A stretch of 37,117 nt of DNA, taken from positions 1 to 37,117 of IMG/VR virus record IMGVR_UViG_3300020578_004095. One strand, given 5' to 3'. A program made the position numbers and the translations under genes. Under the pieces are notes generated by a model, which made no database searches, was not told where the DNA came from, and saw nothing but the letters and a program-made list of their open reading frames with translations. This document shows, in pieces, positions 17,301-24,500 of this stretch (its first letter is position 1; each line of letters starts with the position of its first letter). Source of the stretch: a virus.

Positions 17301-18356
17301 AAACTTTCCGAAGGGCCAAGAAACCTTCAGTATGGAACAGACTCACAAAATTTGCCGCGCGTGGCGACGGCGGATGAATTGGAAAAGCGATTTGGGAATT
17401 CCACAAAGGCTCACAGAAAATATTTTCGTCAATACGGCGTAAAACTCGTGGGCAACATACCCGATGACCCAGTTGAAAGAGAAACTTACTACGCGTCTTT
17501 GCAAGCGTTGGATGATTTATTTAAAAACGTAGACCATAAACAACTGTTGAAAGGACTCAAATTTAAGGTAAGAGTTAATTCTTTTGTAACAAAGGGTGGC
17601 GAGGGACCATTTGGAGAATTTTCAAGGGTAAAAAGAATATTTGCAGATTATGGAAAAGATAAAATCCAAATGAGCATCTCAACTGACAGAATTACCAAAA
17701 ACGCAAAAGAACTTCACGACGATTCGCTCAGGTATCGTTTTGTTGACCCGATGACAAACCAAATGTTGTCTTCCTTTGTGAACAGACTTTACATAAGTCC
17801 AGAAAGACTTAAAGGCTCAAATGGCTCCCAAGAAGAAATAGCAAGAAGGCTTGCGTATGCATGTGCAGTTCACGAATTTGGACACTTCCTTGATTTTGCA
17901 GCGGTCAGAAAGGAAGATAGGACAAGAATGAGGTCCCTTCTTGGTGAAGGAGTATTTGGTGAAAGGGACTTGGCAACCGAAGAACTCGGCGCCTATAGAA
18001 CAGCGCGTTTAGTTGAGCAATTGAATCAGATGCCGTCTGTGTCTTCGTACGGAGTATCAAGCCCACAGGAAAAACTCGCAGAGGCGTTCACCGCCTGGTT
18101 CTTGTTTTCCAAACGACCAGATATAGCGATTAATGGCGACCTTTCGCTAAGCGATAAAGAAAGGTCGCAACCAATATCAGGAACAATTGGCGGATTTGCC
18201 AAACCAGTTGTTGAACTCTTGCTGGAAGAATTGGGACCAAGAGTCAAATCCGCTAAACAAAACAAAAACGATGATGATGATGATGATGATTTGCCACCAC
18301 TTGTCGCCATGTACGCCCTGTTTCCGTTTATGATTGAAGATGGTGGAAAAGCGTGA
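11343..18356 (+). CDS. Giant modular protein with two zincin (HExxH) motifs
   Basis: This 2337-residue protein follows the acidic protein by 26 bp. I do not recognise it as a whole. Visible parts in order: a unique N-terminal 165 residues; an LGRTIGRAAG basic patch; a Cys197-x17-Cys215 pair in CPPG...FTD...C; LRSSG at 260; and long charged helices. HELTH at 665-669 follows, with a possible third ligand Glu840. After it come a poly-Pro linker near 882, a beta-rich segment at about 1014-1140 ending in IILPPGEIEIVG that recalls the C-terminal half of ADP-ribosyltransferases, LRSAG at 1200, and a segment at 1362-1499 weakly like DUF3626 (RPAHGFM ... YGDSEIVL ... TMGDSLN). LRSSG recurs at 1766 and 1975. 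HEFGH at 2177-2181 has a matching Glu2247 in EKLAEAFTAW, as in anthrax-lethal-factor-like zincins. An Asp7 run lies near the end. The gene ends in a GTGA overlap with the next. Confidence 0.85.
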   Translation: MQERKVLIARVIKSARVLPTSKDTPQERISKFVEAQKQVVAYPFSPELSVKALGQALKNNKDPSADNKEKRKKAESNFTRIGVAVFDPDATPKKGQYFEIRPRKVNQDGQLGDVPNVGWLDPRKTVKPEDLVNQGKKFLASKKGPSVRKVPAKKNPRTGQMEVKALGRTIGRAAGNIGQAAARAAGVLVDADGKFRCPPGVPAANQFTDEVGSNCFDFSPLVARALVKIAEKFGHQMMEKLSKVNNATPFERNDDYQLVLRSSGGRLRGTVLGPEKERLRGTLLGPDGKPIPPTPPPPPATPIEPFDLIERELEIAERDLARIAGSGEIIDPDTYEEKFEEAFRAAYPELTDEEIKSLAKIASERERMRDKLRAEQRSALDLIRSLGIDVDESDPVSVQRGIALALLKMKEMGWDIDLDSYFGEGFSENPERALLAYRNTIANMALDGTLDAVRQGIIHGMSPADLEVLQRKYGSKFEEMLVQGIVDGSNPSEIFPDDEKAQQLLAMGQRSLAKAQQFETGTLLQLINARQENPELTQDIKSIVHVAYDPSDPFFGGMSIDEKGNLQFQMNLGGMLLLHPAASLSDSDSFLYEPTGTAGTEIEKLKRIGEVVSAENRHRLLDSYMGGLTTFAEQISKIRNGEGYMTQSLNDSFGGMALGQFVAFHELTHGRQLSMAREIIKSRNPGMSNSEAMALLGQMIFQGRKFTDSRGVDFDYGTMITDPQVMLTACANMREIVHHLIDNKVGGTYGPSHYYSTFYLNEVMSKANNYSDVSDLRDSLVMRKRELEAAGKNEEDAEYKGLIMAIGRIDGVLASATDDEDALLKMRRQVNEMAQVTYLEMQADLSAAVKFGLIKETPEIKAFLAPLSLGQDLPEIKKNIVPPPPPAPPGPPPTRRDKLRELAGIGKRARKISMMDLRDMVEGIADIDEATDKTGGLSAHDRTLMSAGMASAAKFDSRGSASRWGKQVRDAVLRDMTEKHREVLESEWRELFDVKNPIAEDGTNQSILDHRLIMGGVDDSWLSNEIENGFIPLVEVVGESKLPNSVAAEIVIPGGAISEFGEEMKGRRIEIRTHFTGVIKSDDNLGSSDSITNPIDNQRLIVAVPEGYSGLPDYTPGTDKSEIGSIILPPGEIEIVGVRDDGVAIGRVTSQRSADDIIDAKRQELKAFDDKKTDIGEKITVRKAINRLERQQETRRLSALRSAGNTARALPDEDRTKLPSAKSSKTRDVLERLNAVGIKFGISSKKDRERKRKERLSRVGGDNARVGMSVRTDTYEFESPEESQVRVSKSIDRAVELIKEGKLPGLAPEVAEIMKDKSPEEIRAILVASARSFVDGLDKRPRFRVRGTRVRDVKDAREIPLLGFLKTGVYKTTYDADATGVAAASDVGRRAEYEILLGLPEGADESLRPAHGFMTHRDQIEFEDEWAKAQIDAAEKRSPNAVSFRDPSVIPPASGSNNKLKDADGKLRAVDSLPYQYGDSEIVLRTDAANRSVGTMGDSLNGFRTPFQLDGSSTDDELLESFILNRGSAADKGDITASEQRRIANLLNAAVGKNHAHTTDWTEDGGVPQRDYVEAVVAGSFDMSDVEEIKISKGFQDAEIMPFAKVDAQNVGGDEVVELLQDVLPQKDIDEVKKLISSPQTDPDKKRLAEDIKQLIAARLQLVRERSGRRQVRARVAQHSSDGNVPKVTFLNPDGINIDDPRTFKRTMDAVGMGEEHEIDDIVKYATAKAIRERLSGSGISVDDDASFAALKPKPVISVANNKPALRSSGAATPKTRTQILSELTSSGNKPDYAPIGSRSLQMMDEAKKRREELSQILDSARMITPNFEEDELSEVLNMADKTFAWADEELIASLRQLRNRPGLSDAGRKKIDRALQELQQRKKEFVAAGERGFVPGIRRSGADKSRRLARRSESAARRMESGDPAQIARGLRDIRSARMSAEGRENTTRIAQNQVIRGSGSRSAFRTRGVGASLRSSGATRSVDDKLSEGPRNLQYGTDSQNLPRVATADELEKRFGNSTKAHRKYFRQYGVKLVGNIPDDPVERETYYASLQALDDLFKNVDHKQLLKGLKFKVRVNSFVTKGGEGPFGEFSRVKRIFADYGKDKIQMSISTDRITKNAKELHDDSLRYRFVDPMTNQMLSSFVNRLYISPERLKGSNGSQEEIARRLAYACAVHEFGHFLDFAAVRKEDRTRMRSLLGEGVFGERDLATEELGAYRTARLVEQLNQMPSVSSYGVSSPQEKLAEAFTAWFLFSKRPDIAINGDLSLSDKERSQPISGTIGGFAKPVVELLLEELGPRVKSAKQNKNDDDDDDDLPPLVAMYALFPFMIEDGGKA
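18270..18290 (+). repeat. (GAT)7 trinucleotide repeat encoding poly-Asp
   Basis: Seven perfect GAT codons give Asp2310-Asp2316 near the C-terminus of the 2337-residue protein. The run is in frame and could vary by slippage. Confidence 0.9.
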
Positions 18357-18808
18357 AGTCAATACTTGTTGGAAAACTTGAAAAAACGAAGGTTTATTAC
18401 GTCGTTGATTCAATACACAAAAATGCTGACTGCATTCTGGTCGGCCAACTAGGCGATACCAAGGTGACAAATTTCTGGGAATTTATTGACTGGAATAAAA
18501 ACATTCAAAAAATAACGAATACTAATTTTCACGATTACCTCTGGAATGGACATCAGTCCAAATCGGGTCCGCACTGGTATTCTGTTTTTGTCGAGAAATC
18601 TTTGCCAGTCGACCAAAATCTTCTTGATGGCACAGTTGTCAATGAGGATGTCTTGAGAAGGCGCCCCAAAGTACTCGAATACGAGAACAGAGCAATTGAC
18701 TTCATGGTTTCACTTCAATCACAGGTCCCATCATCGAAGACGATGCAACACTGGGCGACAAGAAGAGTAAATAGGAAAAGAAAAAAGCGTGGCAAGAATT
18801 ATGAATGA
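18353..18808 (+). CDS. Hypothetical protein, 151 residues
   Basis: The GTG start at 18353 overlaps the stop of the giant gene (GTGA), with a GGTGG six bases upstream. The N-terminal half alternates beta strands (SILVGKLEKTKVYYVV, CILVGQLGDTKVTNFW). The two begin with a similar [V]GxLxxTKV phrase about 26 residues apart, which suggests a small repeated beta hairpin. The C-terminus is strongly basic (RRVNRKRKKRGKNYE). I do not recognise a family. Tight coupling to the giant genes suggests a role with them, for example as an accessory or chaperone. That is inference. Confidence 0.7.
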   Translation: MKSILVGKLEKTKVYYVVDSIHKNADCILVGQLGDTKVTNFWEFIDWNKNIQKITNTNFHDYLWNGHQSKSGPHWYSVFVEKSLPVDQNLLDGTVVNEDVLRRRPKVLEYENRAIDFMVSLQSQVPSSKTMQHWATRRVNRKRKKRGKNYE

Positions 18809-19466
18809 GCGTTACGAATTCAAAGCGCCACAAGATGTCATTTTTGACCTTCCACAGGAAAGAATCACTGGAGATATTCTTCGCGGTTATGGCCCAAGAA
18901 GAGGAAACTTGGAAAGACTTTTGCGCTACTGGCGACCAATCATGCGCAAGCCAGGGGGCTTTAGACGTTGTCGTATTATCCTGGCCGACCATCCAGAACT
19001 GTATCCGTTAAACAACATTTGCGCTTGGCTACACCATGAAACTACAGGACTTTGGCCAAACGAAGGTTGCCATCACCCTGGCATGAAAAATTGCAAAGGA
19101 AAATTAAAGAAAAGAAACTGGACAAATAGGGAGTTTTTGTCTCGACTAAAAAGGCCAATTCGTGCTCCTGGAAAACTTGCGCGAAGCGCGGGCAAGGACA
19201 AGCCGCTTGGGAAGTCTGCCAACTATTTGGAAGTAGACGAGTTTTATTCAGAAAAAGTTTGGCGAGCCACGATTGATGAGGAAGCGCCAATTATTACTGG
19301 CGGAGACCAAAAGTACGCCATGACTGTTCTTAAGGAATTCATGGATGCAGAGCCAGATTTCGTAAAGTATCTTCGTGACGACAACAACTGGGAAATAGAG
19401 GGCGAAGATGATGCTGGCATGCCAGCAAAGGCTGCTTATATTGCCCAGAAATGTTGTGGTGGATGA
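18801..19466 (+). CDS. Conserved-looking hypothetical protein with Cys/His block
   Basis: ATG 18801 overlaps the previous gene by 8 bp. GTG 18789 would add four residues and is an alternative. The product is 221 residues. The central part has the look of a constrained domain: RGYGPRRGNLERLLRYW, then PGGFRRCRIILADHPELYPL, then AWLHHETTGLWPNEGCHHPG and a further Cys in MKNCKGK. The HH, CHH and C cluster could bind a metal. The C-terminal half is charged and includes the block KYAMTVLKEFMDAEPDFVKYL. I do not recognise the function. The gene ends in an ATGA overlap with the next giant gene, so the two are translationally coupled and probably stoichiometric or interacting. Confidence 0.75.
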   Translation: MNERYEFKAPQDVIFDLPQERITGDILRGYGPRRGNLERLLRYWRPIMRKPGGFRRCRIILADHPELYPLNNICAWLHHETTGLWPNEGCHHPGMKNCKGKLKKRNWTNREFLSRLKRPIRAPGKLARSAGKDKPLGKSANYLEVDEFYSEKVWRATIDEEAPIITGGDQKYAMTVLKEFMDAEPDFVKYLRDDNNWEIEGEDDAGMPAKAAYIAQKCCGG

Positions 19467-21523
19467 TGAGAACAGATAGACGAGCGGTTTCGCAAATTAG
19501 GAAAATAATTGAGAAAAGTGCTTGCTGCCCTGATTCGGACATTGTAAAAACACGCGTTGTTTTTGTTCATGGAGAAACAGCCCCACAAGATGTAATGCGT
19601 TCATACGGCGCATATCGCCAAGAAATCATTTCTTTCAAAGCGCTAATCAAGCGAGGCGGCAGGGGTAGAGACTTTGAGTTCAAGAGAATTGGTTTAGTTG
19701 CCTCCAACAACCCAGTACTTCAAGGTGTTCAGGCGGTTGGCTCCGTCCTTACTCCTGGAAACTTGAGCGTGATAAGAAGCCCAATTCGCTCCGCAATCGC
19801 AAGAACATTGACCCCAGGCGTTCCTGGAATGCCTGGAAGAAATCAATGGAGAGATGGTGTGTCCAGATGTCCAGAGGGTTATCAATATGGCGGAAGATTT
19901 ACGGATAATAGATTCTCCACGTGTGGCCAAAAACTTTTTGCACTACCTGGACCACTGGGAGCGGCGATTGGTCTCATCAGAAGACTTGCACGTGCGGCAA
20001 ATCCACCAGTTTCAAACGTTTCTTCAACTGTTCTTGGCGCTGGTGATGCGCCAGACAATCTCATTCAATCTCGCGCACCGCAGATTCCAAAGGTGACAAT
20101 GTCCAATCCACAAAAGGCATTGGCGGAAGTTAAAAAGTTGGTGAAGCCATTGGGCTCTGTCGATAATCCAGCAGCACGAATGGTTCGTCGCGATGGATTT
20201 GTTCTTGAGCCAGTTGTGCCGCCATCAGTTTTGAGAACCATTCCAGACAACAGGGACATGGAGGGCGCAACTTACATGTTGAGCGTCGCAAGCCCTGACC
20301 TGATTGGCAAGGACGAACTCGGTCTTTTGTCAAATACTGGAGTGACAAGTCTTAAATACGTTCTGCCTGGCGGTTCTGTTCTTACGTTGGAAAAACGTCG
20401 TCAACTGACCGTTGGCGAAAGAAGAAAACTTGGAAGAACTGTAAATGCGGCAATGGATGCTGACAACTCTCGCGACCCATCGGCGCGTCTAAAAATGGTC
20501 GCACAAGAGACTGGTGAAGGTATCGGATATTCAGAATCGTTTGTCGGTGTTTCGCGACCAAACGAAATTGGCGAAGACGGCAAGCAGCGCTGGGCAACCC
20601 GTGCATTCAAGAAGCGTGTTGCAAAAGCACAAACTGAAGAAAAGCCAGAAGAACAACAGCGCCAGCCAGATTCCGTTTCCCCAATTGGTAAGGACATCAC
20701 GACACTTGCTGGAGCGGTGGCCCATATTCAGCGCGGCGGCTCACTGGTCAACATATCCCCAGACATCTTGCAGCAAGCACTTGCCAAGGTTTCCGAAATC
20801 AAGAAAGACAAGATAAACGACAATCAAACAATGCTGACACTGCCCAATGGTGACCAGTATGTTCAAAAGGCGGCAAAGTCGGATTTCGAGGCAGTAACTC
20901 AACGATTTGTGTCGCAAGTTCAGCAACACATGGGCGTCGAATCACCCAACATCGTATTGGTCGGTACTGGTAATAAACGTTCGTATTTGGTGGAGGACGC
21001 TGCAACCGCCTTGAAAGGTGCAAAAATTGATACAGAGGCTGGGTTTGCCCAGGCGCCGTGGTCAGACGTAATGCGATTGATGGTCGCAGACCTGTTGACG
21101 GATATGGGCAACAGAAACAGCGGCTCAATTGAAATAGCCGACTACAACGGAAAAAAGAAGTTGATTCCAATATCTAATGACGGTGCAGGGTTGGTTGAAT
21201 TATCTAATATTTCCATTCGTGAAAGAACACAGGCCCAACTCCGAGACTTAGTCCAGCCTTCCGAATCGCAGTTGTACATCAAGTATTTCAAAGAGTTGAA
21301 GGCACGACAGCGCGCTCAGCAATTGCAATTTCTTGCTACACTTATTCAGCGCGCACGAGCGTTTAATTTGAGTAGTTTTAAATCAAGGCTTTACACAGAT
21401 GGTAAACTTAACTCTGGCGAGAAAATTCACTTGAATATTCTTGAAACCTTGTACACAACCAGACTTGAAAAACTCGTACAGCAAGACTCAGCGCTACAAG
21501 ACGTGATTTCGGGAAGACAATGA
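19463..21523 (+). CDS. Modular protein with HipA/PI3K-like kinase domain
   Basis: I chose ATG 19463, which overlaps the previous stop (ATGA). ATG 19451 and ATG 19466 are also in frame. The product is 686 residues. After a unique N-terminus of about 90 residues comes a basic, Gly/Pro-rich stretch and then a Cys136-x17-Cys154 pair (CPEG...FTD...C) with the same spacing as in the 2337-residue protein. The C-terminal 230 residues look like an atypical kinase fold. There is a strand with a Lys (GDQYVQKAA), Asp547 and Asn552 in LLTDMGNRNSGSI as catalytic-loop candidates, and Asp573 in ISNDGAGL as metal ligand. This order matches HipA and phosphatidylinositol-kinase-like enzymes. No LRSSG motif is present. 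Substrate is unknown. A pseudokinase is possible. Confidence 0.78.
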   Translation: MMRTDRRAVSQIRKIIEKSACCPDSDIVKTRVVFVHGETAPQDVMRSYGAYRQEIISFKALIKRGGRGRDFEFKRIGLVASNNPVLQGVQAVGSVLTPGNLSVIRSPIRSAIARTLTPGVPGMPGRNQWRDGVSRCPEGYQYGGRFTDNRFSTCGQKLFALPGPLGAAIGLIRRLARAANPPVSNVSSTVLGAGDAPDNLIQSRAPQIPKVTMSNPQKALAEVKKLVKPLGSVDNPAARMVRRDGFVLEPVVPPSVLRTIPDNRDMEGATYMLSVASPDLIGKDELGLLSNTGVTSLKYVLPGGSVLTLEKRRQLTVGERRKLGRTVNAAMDADNSRDPSARLKMVAQETGEGIGYSESFVGVSRPNEIGEDGKQRWATRAFKKRVAKAQTEEKPEEQQRQPDSVSPIGKDITTLAGAVAHIQRGGSLVNISPDILQQALAKVSEIKKDKINDNQTMLTLPNGDQYVQKAAKSDFEAVTQRFVSQVQQHMGVESPNIVLVGTGNKRSYLVEDAATALKGAKIDTEAGFAQAPWSDVMRLMVADLLTDMGNRNSGSIEIADYNGKKKLIPISNDGAGLVELSNISIRERTQAQLRDLVQPSESQLYIKYFKELKARQRAQQLQFLATLIQRARAFNLSSFKSRLYTDGKLNSGEKIHLNILETLYTTRLEKLVQQDSALQDVISGRQ

Positions 21524-24500
21524 GACAATACGCGGTACTAAAGAATGTGGTTCGCGACGTTAATTTTGGCGTCGTCGTAAAGTCCGATGGAAACCTTAAG
21601 TTTTTTGGTTGGTCCCAAAAAGCAGTGGAGTGGGCAAACTGGGCAAATTCCAACAATGCCGACCTAAGTCAACTTCCGCCGAATATCTCTGTGGGTGAAT
21701 TCAGGGGTATGTCCGACGAGACAATGAAGAGCATTATTCTGAATTCCCAAGATGCCGTCGCTGCTGGTTCGGCAACAATCAGCACCAAGACCTTGGCCTT
21801 TGATTTGGGGCGCGAGCACAACCCAAATGCGTCAAAATTCCCCTCTTTTATTGATTCGCCAATTTCTGGAGACTGGGTCTCAAAGCATAAGTCAATAAAT
21901 TTCAAGGCGCATAACTTCAGAAAAGAAGTTGTACAGAATGAACTTGCCCTAAGGGTCCGCATTCACGAATTGGCTTTCAATAACGAGACTAAACAATTTG
22001 TTTCAAAGCCCAATAAAATTACCGCAACCCACACTCGTTCAGAAATTCAAAAAAAGATGTCGCGCGGTGCGGAGCGAAAATTCGGTAAGCAAATTGTTGA
22101 ATACACGAACAAAGAAATCCTGAAAAACTACGTTGCCCCAACAATCAAGAGAGATACGCTGGGTAAATCCACCAAGGAAATTCTTGATACCTATACAAAG
22201 GCAAGGCTCGGACGAGCGATTGGACGCGCTGCTGGTAACGCGATTCGCGGAGCAGCGTCAAGCAGGACAGCAAGAGGTGTTGCACGAAGATTTATTTCTG
22301 GTACTCTCGACCCACGCAAGAGAAGAGACCATGACGGAGACGGGTTGATTTTTGACGGTACATGGCGGGAAATGCCAGACCCCAATAGATTTGTTTCTGC
22401 GCCGCGTGCCAGCGAAACCTCAACGGGCATGTTGATGGAGGGTACTCCTGGTCTTCGACGCCGCGGCGGAATGAACCTTCCAGGTGGTGGCGGTGTTGGA
22501 ATTAGAAGTACTGACCCAGAAGAAAATAGGAGAGTAGAAGACAGCCTAAGAGCCCAAGATGAACTGCGACAACAATTTACGGCAGAAGTAGAAAAAATAG
22601 TCAATACACTAAGGGATGCTGGTCTTACTATCGAAAAACCAAAGCGTGGAAAGCGCGAACGAAGACTTTCTGACGGCACTTCCCTAAGAAGTTCTGGTGC
22701 AACCGCGAACGAGCCGCCACGTGCCGCCGCTGCGGTTCAGATGGCGTTTGACACGCGAAATAGTCGCAAAGCATCAAAGATGACGTATGACCCGCAGACG
22801 AATTCTGTTGAAGTCACATATAAAGACGGAAGAATGAAAAGATTTGACAATGTCCCATACGATGAAGCAAGACGCGCTGGGGCCGATGACGCAATAGACA
22901 GACTCATTACAGACATGGAAACTGGCCGCATAGGCAAGGAATCCAAAGAGCCAATTATGGGCATTCGTTCATCTGGCAGAAGACCCAAACCAGACGTTGA
23001 CATGACAGATATGACGCCAGAAGAAAGAGAAGCGAATAGACCTAGTAGCGTTTCAGAAGATGAGTATCGTCGCCGAATTCGACGTGATGTCGACCGAAGT
23101 TTGCGCAGGGCCGACGAAGAGGGTTTGCGTTCGTCTGGGAAATATACACGCGGGAACATGTCGCGCCTCACCCCTCAAAGCCAAAGTCGCGTTGACAACG
23201 CAAAAGAAATGCTTGATTCTGGAAGAGTTGACAACGTCAGGCAACTGACGACCCAGGTCGAAGGTCTTGATTTACGTATTTCCAGAAATCAAAATTATCT
23301 TGATTCGCTAAGGGACACGCTTCGCAGGTTGGGCCCTGGTGACAAGCGCCGCCCAGATACAGAAAAAGATTTTGAACGCGCCGAGCAAGAACTTGGCGTT
23401 GATATGGCGATTCGCGACCTAACTCAGCAAAGACTCAAGAAAATCGACAGGGGCCCAAAGCCAGGTGGTTTGCGCTCTAGTGGTAATCGAAATACTGCAG
23501 AAAAACTCCCTGACGAAGGCGGAGAACCTGGTCGCTATGACGACATGCCGAGCGTTGAGGACGCTGTTAAAAAACTTACCTCTGGCGACAGAATGTCAGC
23601 AGACGAACTCGAATATCTGGAGGAGGTGACGGACAGAATCCTCGATGACCCAGACACACCAGAAAATATTCGGGATTCAATGTTGGATTTGAAAAATCAA
23701 ATTGCTGCACGAAGAAAGAATGGCGGCAATACGCTTCGCTCCAGTGGTGGAGGGGGAAGACGACGCGCAACCACGCCAACCCCAGTGGACGTTGAAGCAT
23801 ATCTCAAAGACTGGTTGGAAAATCGAAATCGCAATCGGCCATATATGCCTGGACAAGATACTGGCCAAAAAACACCTGTCGATGATATCCCAGACCTGTC
23901 CGACGAAGCGATTCGTGACGAAATCGACAGAATTGAAAATCGTCCTCGCGTATATGACGGCAACGTTACTGCTGCTCGCATGGACGGCGAGCGCAAGGCG
24001 GCGCTGGAAAGAGAATTGCAAAGAAGACGGAGAGGCGGAGGCAGAAGAAAGCCAACTCAAAACACTAAGCGCCCGTTCTCGAGCGAACCAAAACCAGAGA
24101 CCAACAGACCACTTTCGACGGGCAGTAACCAGCGCGTTAGTAACTGGTTGAATTCACCCGAAGGTAGAAGGAGTGTTCAGACCCTTAGGTCATCTGGGGC
24201 AGGCCGTGAGGAATTTGGGTCGACCGCAACTGGTGGTTTCAAATACCCCAATGCGTCGCAAAGAAAGCGAATATTCAACAGCAAGGAAGACGTCGACGAT
24301 TTCATACAGGACCTCAAAGACGATTACGAGGCTCGCCGAAGACGATTAGAACAAGAACTTGGCTTTGAAGATGGCTACTACATGGACGACGAAGAACTTA
24401 TTGAAAAGTTCATGGACGACTACGGAATGTCGAGAGGCGAAGCGCGCCAAGAAATGCGCAAATACAGACGTAATTACGACCTTCTAGAAAAAGAACAGGA

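Noticed and set aside
18340-18370. Possible frameshift joining the 2337-residue protein to the 151-residue protein
   Set aside because: The junction is a normal GTGA stop/start overlap with a GGTGG upstream, and similar junctions recur along the operon.
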